Below are positions 42,222-52,173 of a stretch of DNA of 64,000 nt, piece by piece. The position numbers and the translations under genes were made by a program. The stretch covers positions 515,814 through 579,813 of the forward strand of contig NZ_JBIGIA010000001.1 in the NCBI RefSeq assembly GCF_043555975.1, given 5' to 3'. This stretch comes from Pelomonas nitida (GTDB lineage Bacteria > Pseudomonadota > Gammaproteobacteria > Burkholderiales > Burkholderiaceae_C). The notes under the pieces were generated by a model, which was given only the letters and a program-made list of their open reading frames with translations, was not told the origin of the DNA and ran no database searches. Numbering within the stretch: position 1 is the first letter of the stretch; the number at the start of each line of letters is the position of its first letter.

Positions 42222-42601
42222 TGCCGCGCACCGGCCTTGCGCTGCTGCTGTGGGCCGCCGACCCTGCCGACCCGGTGCGCCTGGCCACACCGTTCGCACA
42301 TGCGGCGGCGGCGGCGGCGCTGGAGCTGCAGGTGGAGGTGTATTTCTCGGCGCGCTCCGTGTTGCTGCTGCAGCCTGGTGTGGCCGAGGGGCTGCGGGCG
42401 TCGCCGCGGTTCGACAAGACGATTGCCGACTGGATGCAGGACGCGCTCGATCACGGCGCCCGCTTCCTCGCCTGCTCGGATGCCCTTGCCGCGCAAGGCC
42501 TGGTGCATGCCGACCTCATCCCCGCCGCGCGCCAGCATGGCGGCGCGGTGCAATTCACTGCCCGGGCGGGTGATCCCGCCTGGGCCACCCTGGTGTTCTG
42601 A
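42221..42601 (+). CDS. DsrE-like family protein
   Basis: 126 residues beginning MPRTGLALLLWAADPADPVR. The segment ATPFAHAAAAAALELQVEVYF and the single cysteine Cys85 in FLACSDAL fit DsrE/TusD-type proteins, whose conserved Cys carries persulfide sulfur. A persulfide or selenopersulfide relay is possible; the sequence alone shows only family membership. It is coupled to the GcvH-like gene (TGATG). The next gene starts 33 bp on, with its own SD. Confidence 0.75.
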   Translation: MPRTGLALLLWAADPADPVRLATPFAHAAAAAALELQVEVYFSARSVLLLQPGVAEGLRASPRFDKTIADWMQDALDHGARFLACSDALAAQGLVHADLIPAARQHGGAVQFTARAGDPAWATLVF

Positions 42602-42634
42602 ACGGACACCGGATCTTTCCCCAGGAGAAATGCA

Positions 42635-43504
42635 ATGAAACTCAGTCGTGTCGTCGCCGGTCTGGCGCGTGGTGTGGTGGTGTCGCTCGCCCTCGTGGGT
42701 GCCGCGGCGCAGGCCCAGCAAGTGCTGCGCGTGACTGCCATCCCCGACGAGTCCCCCACCGAACTGGCGCGCAAGTTCGCGCCGCTGGGCCAGTATCTGG
42801 AGAGCAAGCTCGGCATGAAGGTCGAGTGGACGCCGGTCACCGACTACGCCGCTGCCGTGGAGACGGTCGTCAACAAGAAGATTGACCTGGCCTGGTTCGG
42901 CGGCTTCACGTTCGTGCAGGCCAACATGCGCTCGGGCGGCAAGATCGTGCCGCTGGTGCAGCGCGAGGAGGACGAGAAGTTCCGCTCTGTCTTCATCACC
43001 GAGGCCAAGAGCGGCATCGCCAAGCTCGAAGACCTGAAGGGCCGCACGCTGTCGTTCGGCTCGCAGAGCAGCACCTCGGGCCACCTGATGCCGCGCAGCT
43101 ACCTGCTTGCCGCCAAGATCAACCCCGATGCCGACCTCAAGCGCGTGGCCTTCAGCGGCGCGCACGACGCGACCATCGCCGCCGTCGCCAGCGGCAAGGT
43201 GGATGCCGGCGCGCTGAACATCTCGGTGTGGGAGAAGTTCGTCAACGAGAAGAAGGTGGACACGACGCAGGTCAAGGTCTTCTACACGACGCCGGCCTAC
43301 TTCGACTACAACTGGTCCGTCCACGCCGACATGCCGCAGGCACTGCAGGACAAGATCAAGGCCGCCTTCCTGGCGCTGGACCCCAACACGCCGCAGGGCA
43401 AGGAAATCCTGGGCCTGCAGCGTGCCACGCGCTTCGTCGCGACCAAGCCTGACAACTACAACGGCATCAAGGCCGCCGCCGAGAACGCTGGCCTGCTGAA
43501 GTGA
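42635..43504 (+). CDS. PhnD-type periplasmic binding protein, putative selenate/selenium-oxyanion binder
   Basis: 289 residues with a signal peptide (VVVSLALVGAAAQAQ). The PhnD-type core is visible as VTAIPDESPTELARKFAPLGQYL, VDLAWFGG-like IDLAWFGGFTFVQA and FGSQSSTSGHLMPRSYL. PhnD-like binding proteins beside selenium genes form a recognised group annotated as putative selenate ABC transporter components. The context here (selA, selB, selC) fits that. No ATPase or permease gene is adjacent, so the transporter is incomplete in this window. SD CAGGAGAA precedes the ATG. Its stop overlaps the next gene's GTG. Confidence 0.8.
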   Translation: MKLSRVVAGLARGVVVSLALVGAAAQAQQVLRVTAIPDESPTELARKFAPLGQYLESKLGMKVEWTPVTDYAAAVETVVNKKIDLAWFGGFTFVQANMRSGGKIVPLVQREEDEKFRSVFITEAKSGIAKLEDLKGRTLSFGSQSSTSGHLMPRSYLLAAKINPDADLKRVAFSGAHDATIAAVASGKVDAGALNISVWEKFVNEKKVDTTQVKVFYTTPAYFDYNWSVHADMPQALQDKIKAAFLALDPNTPQGKEILGLQRATRFVATKPDNYNGIKAAAENAGLLK

Positions 43505-44097
43505 GCGGCGCACCGGTGGCGCTGGCCGCGCTTGAAGCGCTGCTGACGCGCCATTCGGTCGGCCCCAAGCACCTCGTCGAGCCGGGGCCGAGCGACGCGC
43601 AGCTGGCGTTGATGGTGCAGGCCGCGCTGCGTGCACCCGATCACGCCGAACTGGTGCCTTATCGGTTCAAGTTGGTGCGTGGTGACGCAAGGCGAGGCAT
43701 GGCTGCCCTGTTTGCCGACGCGGCACGCGCCGCCGGCAAGGGCGAGGAGGGCGCCGCGCTGGATGCCGAGCGTGCGCTCAGGCCGCCGGTCAGCGTGGCC
43801 GTGGTGGCTCGCATCGACCCCGGCCACCCCAAAGTGCCGGCCCACGAGCAATGGGCGGCGGTGGGCGGCGCCATCGCCCACTTCCTCGCCGCCGCCCATG
43901 CCATGGGCTTTGGCGGCAAGATGCTCAGCGGCGCCAAGGTGCGCGATGCGGCCGTCGCCGCTGCTTTCTGCGAGCCCGGCGAGACGCTGCTGGGCTGGAT
44001 GACGCTCGGCACGCCCGCGCGAGCGGCGGCCGACCGCTCGCGCAAGCCCCCCGCAGCTGACGTGCTGGTCGACTGGCATCCGCCTTGCAAGAACTGA
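43501..44097 (+). CDS. Nitroreductase family protein (YdjA-like)
   Basis: 198 residues starting at a GTG that overlaps the previous stop (GTGA). The start LLTRHSVGPKHLVEPGPSDAQL and QAALRAPDHAELVPYRFKLV resemble the FMN-binding opening of YdjA-type nitroreductases, and the later GFGGKMLSGAKVRDAAV and GWMTLGTP complete the fold. It probably reduces a small substrate with NAD(P)H. Since it is translationally coupled to the putative selenate-binding protein, reduction of a selenium compound is an attractive but untested idea. Confidence 0.78.
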   Translation: MSGAPVALAALEALLTRHSVGPKHLVEPGPSDAQLALMVQAALRAPDHAELVPYRFKLVRGDARRGMAALFADAARAAGKGEEGAALDAERALRPPVSVAVVARIDPGHPKVPAHEQWAAVGGAIAHFLAAAHAMGFGGKMLSGAKVRDAAVAAAFCEPGETLLGWMTLGTPARAAADRSRKPPAADVLVDWHPPCKN

Positions 44098-44101
44098 CCT
44101 C

Positions 44102-44249
44102 ATGCAACTGAGCCACCGGGTTCGGCCGGCTCCGGCCGCCGCCCCCGCGGACCGACCGGAACCGAGCCTCGCCCGATGGAACTGACGCCCCGAGTTCGGC
44201 CGGCCCTTACGGCCGCACGCGCTGACTGAAAAGAATCGAGCCAAGCGAG
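44102..44249 (+). repeat. Two 74-bp tandem units in front of ureA, each opening with a copy of the ureA start
   Basis: Unit 1 (44102-44175) and unit 2 (44176-44249) are diverged copies; the ureA ATG at 44250 sits where a third would begin. Unit 2 starts ATGGAACTGACGCCCCG, ureA starts ATGGAACTCACGCCACG, and unit 1 starts ATGCAACTGAGCCACCG. Both units can be read as short peptides (27 and 17 codons). Unit 2 ends CGAGCCAAGCGAG and unit 1 ends CGAGCCTCGCCCG, so the region before each ATG is repeated too. Confidence 0.75.
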
Positions 44250-44552
44250 ATGGAACTCACGCCACGTGAAAAAGACAAGCTGCTGCTGTTCACGGCAGCC
44301 CTGCTGGCCGAGCGCCGCCGTGCACGCGGCCTCAAGCTCAACTACCCCGAGGCGGTTGCGTTCATCAGCGCGGCCATCCTCGAAGGCGCGCGCGACGGCA
44401 AGACCGTCGCCCAGCTGATGAGCGAGGGCCGGGAGATCCTGACCCGCGCCGACGTCATGGACGGCATCGCCGAGATGATCCCGGAGATCCAGGTCGAGGC
44501 CACGTTCCCTGACGGCACCAAGCTCGTCACCGTCCACCAGCCCATCCCTTAG
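44250..44552 (+). CDS. ureA: Urease gamma subunit
   Basis: 100 residues, the exact family length. MELTPREKDKLLLFTAALLA, RGLKLNYPEAVAFI and the ending DGTKLVTVHQPI are characteristic. It is the small structural subunit of the nickel urease that hydrolyses urea to ammonia and carbamate in the cytosol. Usually ureD lies upstream; here the upstream neighbour is the nitroreductase-like gene. The stop codon TAG is also the first three bases of an inverted repeat. Confidence 0.96.
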   Translation: MELTPREKDKLLLFTAALLAERRRARGLKLNYPEAVAFISAAILEGARDGKTVAQLMSEGREILTRADVMDGIAEMIPEIQVEATFPDGTKLVTVHQPIP

Positions 44553-44709
44553 TCCAGCGAATCAGTGAAATTGGTGGTGCGTGAGCCCCTGGCCAGCGGC
44601 AATCAAGGCGCAAGCGCGCAGGCGTGTAGGCACCCGGCAAGCGCGTGCAACGCGGAGTGCGGCTGGCCAGCCCCCTGCGCACCACCAATTTCACCGATTC
44701 GCTGGACTA
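44550..44709. repeat. 160-bp inverted repeat between ureA and ureJ
   Basis: The 32-bp arms 44550-44581 and 44678-44709 are complementary except for one base; they begin TAGTCCAGCGAATC and end TTGGTGGTGCG. Weaker symmetry continues inward around the GCTGGCCAG block. The RNA would form a long hairpin right after ureA. It could be a non-coding mobile repeat or an attenuator and stability element inside the operon. Confidence 0.8.
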
Positions 44710-44788
44710 GGCGCCGCCGGCGGCTGCGGCCAGCGCCGGACGAACGGCAGTCGCCGCCGGCCCCGTCACTTCAACGCTCCTCAAGCTC

Positions 44789-45352
44789 ATGAAAAAAGCC
44801 CTTCCTCTTCTGATGGCGCTGGCTGCCGCGCCGGCTCTCGCCCACACGGGTGAATCTGGCCACCTGCACGGCTTCGTCGACGGCGTTCTGCACCCGTTGA
44901 CCGGGCCCGATCACCTGGCTGCGATGCTGGCCGTCGGCGTGTGGAGCGCGCTGGCGCTGAAGCACCCGCTGCGCGCGCCGCTCGCGTTTGCGGGCAGCCT
45001 GCTGGCTGGCGCACTGCTGGCCATGGCCACCGGCTGGCAGTTGCCGGCGATCGAAGCCGGCATCACGGTGTCGCTGGCCGTGCTGGGCCTGCTCGTGGCG
45101 CTGCGCCTGGCCATGCCGCCGGCTGCGGGTGCGGCCACGGCGGCCGTGCTGGCGTTCAGCCATGGCGCCGCGCACGGGCTGGAGCTGAGCGGCGCCGCCG
45201 CGCTGGCCGGCATGGTGCTCAGCACCGCCGTGCTGCACGGCACGGGCCTGGCGTTGGGCTGGCAGCTGCGCCAGGCGCCGGTGCTGGCCCGGGCGCTGCT
45301 GGGCGCCAGCGTCGCCGCACTCGCCGTGGCCCGCCTGAGCGGGGTGGCGTGA
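44789..45352 (+). CDS. ureJ: HupE/UreJ family membrane protein, probable nickel transporter
   Basis: 187 residues with a signal peptide (LLMALAAAPALAHTG) and about six helices. The metal-permease signature HPLTGPDHLAAM and a second His-rich segment FSHGAAHGLE are present. HupE/UreJ proteins move nickel (or cobalt) and are commonly inserted in urease operons. Its stop overlaps the ureB start (TGATG). Confidence 0.9.
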   Translation: MKKALPLLMALAAAPALAHTGESGHLHGFVDGVLHPLTGPDHLAAMLAVGVWSALALKHPLRAPLAFAGSLLAGALLAMATGWQLPAIEAGITVSLAVLGLLVALRLAMPPAAGAATAAVLAFSHGAAHGLELSGAAALAGMVLSTAVLHGTGLALGWQLRQAPVLARALLGASVAALAVARLSGVA

Positions 45353-45657
45353 TGATCCCCGGCGAGCTGATCACGGCCGAGGGTGAGCATGAACTCAACC
45401 CCGGCCGCCGCACGCTGACGCTGAAGGTTGCCAACACCGGCACGCGGCCCATTCAGGTGGGTTCGCACTATCACTTCGCCGAGACCAACGCGGCGCTGGG
45501 CTTCGACCGCGAGGCCGCGCGTGGCATGCGGCTCAACATCTGCAGCGGCACGGCTGTGCGCTTCGAGCCCGGGCAGACGCGCACCGTCGAGCTCGTCGAC
45601 CTGGGCGGCGACCGCGCCGTCTGGGGCTTCCGCGGCCTCATCCAGGGAAAGTTATGA
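45352..45657 (+). CDS. ureB: Urease beta subunit
   Basis: 101 residues beginning MIPGELITAEGEHELNPGR, with VANTGTRPIQVGSHYHFAE, GMRLNICSGTAVRFEPGQ and WGFRGLIQGKL, all diagnostic. The start at 45352 overlaps the ureJ stop; the open frame runs further upstream to 44941 but that part is a shadow of ureJ. It is the second structural subunit of urease. Confidence 0.96.
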   Translation: MIPGELITAEGEHELNPGRRTLTLKVANTGTRPIQVGSHYHFAETNAALGFDREAARGMRLNICSGTAVRFEPGQTRTVELVDLGGDRAVWGFRGLIQGKL

Positions 45658-45683
45658 CCACCCCCATGCTCACTGCTCTCGCT

Positions 45684-45698
45684 GCCCCCCGAGGGGGC
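45684..45698. repeat. CCCCCxxGGGGG palindrome between ureB and ureC
   Basis: GCCCCC-CGA-GGGGGC lies in the 76-bp gap before ureC, flanked by the CTCTCGCTG and GCTTGCCTCC sequence often seen around this palindrome in Burkholderiales intergenic regions. It is a member of a repeat family also present at 12135 and 54271-54600. Confidence 0.6.
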
Positions 45699-45733
45699 GC
45701 TTGCCTCCTTCGGGCGGCCGTGTGGAGGCTCAA

Positions 45734-47452
<1,719 letters not shown>

Positions 47453-47480
47453 GCGTGGCTCGCTGAGACCGGCTCAGCGG

Positions 47481-48098
47481 CTATCCAATCAACGACTGCC
47501 GCAGCGGTGAGGCCAACACCACCAGGCCCGCGAGGTTCAGCAAGACGGTGACCCAGAACGTCTGTCTGAACTCCTGCTTGGTGGATTTGTGGCGCAGGAA
47601 CTGTTGTGCCAGCAGCGCGCCGGGCCAGCCCCCTACAAGTGCAAGGGCGTGTAGCGTGATCTCCGGCGTACGTTGCGCGTTCGTGCTGGCGGCGGACTTG
47701 TCTACCGCGTACACGATGAAGGTGACCACGCTCGAAACAACGTACAAGCCGGCGACCCACATCGGCAGCCTCCACACCATGCTGATCACCACATAGAGCA
47801 GCAGGAATGCGGGGATCGCGAACAGCGTGGCTGTTCCCCACTGGGCGCGAGCGGCACGCGCACTCCGCCTGGGCGGGTTGGGCGCCTGGCGGGTCTGGAT
47901 GAGTCGCACGCTCCGGGCCCGCTTCCCCTTCGGTCCGACTTCGATCTCGAATGTGATCGCCTGGTTCAGACTGGGTCGGCCGGCGCCACGTGGCCAGGCG
48001 GAGATGTGAAGGAAGATCGGTTCGCCGCCTTGCGTCGACTCGATGCGCCCGAAGCCGCGATCGTCATTCCAGGAGGTGAGGAAGCCTTCATGGCGCAT
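47481..48098 (-). CDS. Cold-shock-domain / DUF1294 membrane protein
   Basis: About 205 residues. The N-terminal RNA/DNA-binding cold-shock-like domain is GFLTSWNDDRGFGRIES with FLHISAWPRG. The C-terminal half is DUF1294 with three or four membrane helices (ATLFAIPAFLLLYVVISMVW and TFIVYAVDKSAA) and RTPEITLHALALVGGWPGALLAQQFLRHKS, the DUF1294 signature. The role is unknown. I chose ATG 48098; ATG 48173 would add 25 residues. It is convergent with the urease operon. Confidence 0.85.
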   Translation of the reverse strand: MRHEGFLTSWNDDRGFGRIESTQGGEPIFLHISAWPRGAGRPSLNQAITFEIEVGPKGKRARSVRLIQTRQAPNPPRRSARAARAQWGTATLFAIPAFLLLYVVISMVWRLPMWVAGLYVVSSVVTFIVYAVDKSAASTNAQRTPEITLHALALVGGWPGALLAQQFLRHKSTKQEFRQTFWVTVLLNLAGLVVLASPLRQSLIG

Positions 48099-48634
48099 GG
48101 GTGTAGGAAGGAAGGTTGGTTGGAACTGCCGCTCCGCTTGGGCGGTGCGAGGTGACCGCTGTCCCGTCGCCATGGCATCTGTGCGGCGAGGTTTCGCGGT
48201 GCCGACGCTGCAGCGTGTGTAGTCGGTGAGTTAGGCCGCATTCTCCGATGAAGGAAACGATGTCTCTCAAGAAAAGCCCCCAAAGTTATTGATGGGCAAC
48301 GTGTTTCTTCGACGCAGCGCCGTGTCCAGGTCTTGTGTTGGGGTGCACTTTGTGGCCAGAACGCGGGCTTGTTTCGACGACATCGGGGCGTCGATGCAGG
48401 AGGCGAGTGGAGGAGCGCGGGGCATTGGTGAGGGGCGATCTCGGGTCTCGCCCCACCGACTTACGGCGGGTTGCAGCAGTCATAGCTTGGCGTGTTTGCA
48501 TGCAGCTGGAAACCCCTACTGGCCCGCGACTTGCTAATGCCCGATACCAAGCCGCCTGGGTGCTGACGAACACCCTGCGATGTCGAGGTGATCTTGATCC
48601 ATCGATTTCAACTGACCAGGAGCCGACCTTGAGA
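48099..48634. other. Intergenic region between the DUF1294 gene and the Tsx-like gene
   Basis: About 530 bp without a gene I can support. Short open frames occur on both strands, but none has a ribosome site with family-like sequence. The promoters of the two divergent genes must lie here. I see no clear operator or RNA structure. Confidence 0.5.
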
Positions 48635-49480
48635 ATGAAGACCCGTTTGATCTGCGCCGCCCTCATCGCCACGGCTGCTAACGCCAGCGTCGCGGCGGAC
48701 TGGGCCGATACATCCATCGGCTATCGCTACGGCACCAAGTTTGGCGAGCCGTTCGGATCCAACGACATTCACAAGCACATCCTCGATCTGAACCACGCCA
48801 GCGGCTACGCCTACGGCAGCAACTTCTTCAACGCCGACGTGTTGCTGTCCGACAAGAAGGACCCTTCCAGCCCGAACTCGGGCAGTGGCGCGACCGAGGT
48901 CTACATCGTCTACCGCCACACGCTGGACTTCGGCAAGATCAGTGGCAGCAAGATCGGGTTCGGCCCCGTGCGGGGTGTCGGCCTGACGGCGGGCTTTGAT
49001 GCCAACGTCAAGGTGGATGCCGGCTACAACTCGCGCAAGCAGATGCTGGTGGCGGGGCCCACCTTGATGATGGACGTGCCTGGTTTTTTGAACGTGAGCC
49101 TGCTCGCCTTGAAAGAGAGCAACGCTCCGTACAACAAGTTCACCGGCACGGCCACGCCGCGCTATGACTACAAGACCCATCTGATGCTCACCGCGGCCTG
49201 GGGTATTCCGTTGGGCAAGCTGCCGTTGGCCTTCGAGGGTTTTGTCAACTACATCGCCAGCAAGGGCCGCGACGAGTTCGGCGCGGCGACGGCCCCCGAG
49301 TTCAACTTCGATGGCCAGGTCATGTACGACGTGGGCGCCGCATCGGGGGCGCCGGGCAAGTTCAAGGTGGGGCTCGAGTACCAGTACTGGCGCAACAAGT
49401 TCGGGAACGCCTACAAGGGTGCTTCCGGTAGCGGCGCATTCGCGAAGACGCCGATGATCCGGGCGGAGTACCACTTCTGA
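48635..49480 (+). CDS. Tsx-like nucleoside-specific outer-membrane channel
   Basis: 281 residues with a signal peptide (MKTRLICAALIATAANASVAA). The mature start DWADTSIGYRYGTKFGEPF, the alternating strand pattern and the terminal Phe in IRAEYHF mark an outer-membrane barrel of the Tsx-like group. TTG at 48629, two codons upstream, has a better placed AGGAG and may be the true start. Just downstream is a complete nucleoside-type ABC transporter, which supports nucleosides as the cargo. Confidence 0.82.
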   Translation: MKTRLICAALIATAANASVAADWADTSIGYRYGTKFGEPFGSNDIHKHILDLNHASGYAYGSNFFNADVLLSDKKDPSSPNSGSGATEVYIVYRHTLDFGKISGSKIGFGPVRGVGLTAGFDANVKVDAGYNSRKQMLVAGPTLMMDVPGFLNVSLLALKESNAPYNKFTGTATPRYDYKTHLMLTAAWGIPLGKLPLAFEGFVNYIASKGRDEFGAATAPEFNFDGQVMYDVGAASGAPGKFKVGLEYQYWRNKFGNAYKGASGSGAFAKTPMIRAEYHF

Positions 49481-49577
49481 TCACCGGGATCATGCGTCAG
49501 CCGGCGATGGTGCTTGCGGTTCCCGGGCCGAGCGCCGGGCCGCTCGCACGCAGGGCCAGACTGGTCGAGGGGCACCA

Positions 49578-51104
49578 ATGAACCGCCTAGAACTGATCGG
49601 CATCAGCAAGCAGTACCCCGGCGTCCGCGCCAACGACGGCATCCACCTCAAGGTGGCGCCGGGCCAGATCCACGCCATCCTCGGCGAGAACGGTGCGGGC
49701 AAGTCGACGCTCATGAAGATCATCTACGGCGCGGTGCGGCAGGATGCGGGGCAGCTTGCCTGGAACGGCCGTGAGGTTCAGGTGTTCAGCCCGGCGCAGG
49801 CGCGTGCGCTGGGCATCAGCATGGTCTACCAGCACTTCTCGTTGTTCGAAACGCTGACGGCGGCGGAGAACATCTGGTTGGGCCTGGATCAGTCGCTGTC
49901 ACTGGCCGAGGTGACCGAGCAGACGCGCCGCGTGTCGGCCACCTATGGCTTGCACGTGGACCCGGTCCGGCCGGTGCACACGCTCAGCGTCGGCGAGCGT
50001 CAGCGCGTGGAGATCGTGCGCGCACTGCTGACCAAGCCACAGTTGCTCATCCTCGACGAGCCGACCTCGGTGCTGACACCGCAGGCCGTCGAGAGCCTGT
50101 TCGTCACGCTGCGCCAGCTGAGTGCCGAGGGTTGCTCCATCCTCTACATCAGCCACAAGCTGCATGAGATCCGCGCGCTGTGCCACCGCTGCACGGTGCT
50201 GCGTGGTGGCCGTGTCGTCGGTGAGGTGGACCCTCGGCAAGAAAGCAATGCCAGCCTGTCGCGGCTGATGATTGGTGCCGACGCACCAGCGTTGACCGCC
50301 CGTGTGGGCTTGGCCGGTGCGCCGGTGCTGCGTGTGGCCGGGCTGGACTTGCCGCAGCAAGACCCGTTCGGCATCACGCTGCAGGGGGTCTCGTTGGAGG
50401 TGCGTGCCGGCGAGATCGTCGGTGTGGCCGGCGTGTCGGGCAACGGCCAGCAGGAACTGCTCGCGGCGCTGTCGGGCGAGGACCCGCGTGCGGCGGCGGG
50501 CAGCATCCAGCTGTTCGATCAGGACATCGCGCGCGCCTCGCCGCGCAGGCGCCGTGCCGCCGGACTGCACTTCGTGCCCGAGGAGCGGCTGGGCCGCGGC
50601 GCGGTGCCGACGCTGTCGCTGGCGATGAACACGCTGCTGACGCGCACGGAGGCGGTGTCGCGCAGCGGCTGGATACGCAGCGGCCAGGCGCGCCAGCTGG
50701 CCGCCAAGCTGATCGACAGCTTCCGTGTCAAGGCGCCGGGCCCGGACGCGCCCGCACGCACGCTGTCCGGCGGCAACCTGCAGAAGTTCATCGTCGGCCG
50801 CGAGATCGATGCGGCACCCAAGCTGCTCATCATTGCGCAACCGACCTGGGGCGTGGACGTCGGCGCGGCAGCACAGATCCGCGGCGAGCTGCTGCGGCTG
50901 CGCAACCAGGGCTGCGCGCTGCTGGTGTTCAGCGAAGAGTTGGACGAGCTGTTCGAGCTGTGCGAGAGGCTGCACGTCATTGCGCAGGGCCGCTTGTCGC
51001 CGACGTTGAGGGTCGGGCAGACCACGCGCGAGCAGATCGGCGAATGGATGTCGGGGCTCTGGCCGGTGACGGGGAGCGCGGAGGTCGCCGATGCTCAAGC
51101 TTGA
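49578..51104 (+). CDS. Nucleoside ABC transporter, ATP-binding protein
   Basis: 508 residues with two fused ABC domains, as in sugar/nucleoside importers of the BmpA-NupABC class. The first has Walker A GENGAGKST (36-44), signature LSVGERQRVEI and Walker B LLILDEPTSVLT. The second has a degenerate P-loop (GVSGNGQQE), signature LSGGNLQKFI and Walker B LLIIAQPTWGVD. It powers the two permeases that follow. SD GAGGGG lies upstream, and it overlaps the next gene by 14 bp. Confidence 0.93.
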   Translation: MNRLELIGISKQYPGVRANDGIHLKVAPGQIHAILGENGAGKSTLMKIIYGAVRQDAGQLAWNGREVQVFSPAQARALGISMVYQHFSLFETLTAAENIWLGLDQSLSLAEVTEQTRRVSATYGLHVDPVRPVHTLSVGERQRVEIVRALLTKPQLLILDEPTSVLTPQAVESLFVTLRQLSAEGCSILYISHKLHEIRALCHRCTVLRGGRVVGEVDPRQESNASLSRLMIGADAPALTARVGLAGAPVLRVAGLDLPQQDPFGITLQGVSLEVRAGEIVGVAGVSGNGQQELLAALSGEDPRAAAGSIQLFDQDIARASPRRRRAAGLHFVPEERLGRGAVPTLSLAMNTLLTRTEAVSRSGWIRSGQARQLAAKLIDSFRVKAPGPDAPARTLSGGNLQKFIVGREIDAAPKLLIIAQPTWGVDVGAAAQIRGELLRLRNQGCALLVFSEELDELFELCERLHVIAQGRLSPTLRVGQTTREQIGEWMSGLWPVTGSAEVADAQA

Positions 51105-52173
51105 GCCGCGTGCGCAGACGTCGCTGGCGCTGGCCGTCGCCGCGCCGCTGCTGGCGCTGGTCATCACGGTGCTGATCGGCATCGCGCTGTTCTCGGCCCT
51201 CGGTAAGGACCCCGTGCAGGCGCTGCGGCTGTTCTTCGTCGAGCCGCTGAAGGATGGCCGCGCGCTGTCGGAGCTGAGCGTCAAGGCCGTGCCGCTGGGG
51301 TTGATCGCACTGGGGCTGGCGGTGTGCTTTCGCGCCAACATCTGGAACATCGGCGCCGAGGGCCAGTTCGTGCTCGGCGCGCTGGGTGCCGGTTGGGTGG
51401 CGATGCAGGCCGGGCCGGCCACGTCGGCCTGGTTCGTGGTGCCCGTGCTGTTGGGCGGCGTTGTCGGCGGCATGCTGTGGGCGGGCGTCGTCGCGCTGCT
51501 GCGCGACCGTTTCAACACCAACGAGATTCTGGTGAGCCTGATGCTGGTCTACGTGGCCGGGCTGCTGCTGAATTACCTCGTCTACGGCCCGTGGAAAGAC
51601 CCGGATGGCTACAACTTCCCGCAGACGGTGCTGTTTGCCGCATCGACCCGGCTGCCGCGGCTGGTGCAGGGCCTGCGCATGAACGCCGGCGTCGTGGTGG
51701 CGCTGCTGGCCGTCGTGGCGTTCGTGGTGTTCCAGTTCCGCACCTACCGCGGCTATGCGCTGACGGTGGGTGGCATCGCACCGGCGGCCGCGCGTTACGC
51801 CGGTTTTTCATCACGCAGTGCGCTGTGGACGGCACTGCTGCTGTCCGGCGGCATGGCGGGCCTGGCCGGCGCGCTGGAGGTGGCCGGGCCGCTGGGGCAG
51901 CTCACGCCCTATGTGCCGGTGGGCTACGGCTTTGCGGCCATCATCGTGGCCTTCGTCGGCCGGCTGCACCCGGTGGGCATCGTGTTCTCGGCCGTGCTGA
52001 TGAGCATGTTCTACATCGGCGGTGAACTGGCGCAGAGCCGCCTGGGCCTGCCCAAGGCACTGACCAGCGTGTTCCAGGGCTTGCTGCTGTTCACGCTGCT
52101 GGCCTGCGACCACGGCCTGCAATACCGCATGCGCTGGGTGGCGGCGGCGAAGGCAAAGGCGGCCCTCGCATGA
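51091..52173 (+). CDS. Nucleoside ABC transporter permease 1
   Basis: 360 residues with about ten hydrophobic segments. The family start LFFVEPLKDGRALSELSVKAVPLGLIALGL and NIWNIGAEGQFVLGALGAGW is typical of the larger (NupB/YufP-type) permease. The conserved FNTNEILVSLMLVYVAGLLLNY is present too. It overlaps the ATPase gene by 14 bp and the second permease by 4 bp (ATGA). Confidence 0.92.
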   Translation: MLKLEPRAQTSLALAVAAPLLALVITVLIGIALFSALGKDPVQALRLFFVEPLKDGRALSELSVKAVPLGLIALGLAVCFRANIWNIGAEGQFVLGALGAGWVAMQAGPATSAWFVVPVLLGGVVGGMLWAGVVALLRDRFNTNEILVSLMLVYVAGLLLNYLVYGPWKDPDGYNFPQTVLFAASTRLPRLVQGLRMNAGVVVALLAVVAFVVFQFRTYRGYALTVGGIAPAAARYAGFSSRSALWTALLLSGGMAGLAGALEVAGPLGQLTPYVPVGYGFAAIIVAFVGRLHPVGIVFSAVLMSMFYIGGELAQSRLGLPKALTSVFQGLLLFTLLACDHGLQYRMRWVAAAKAKAALA

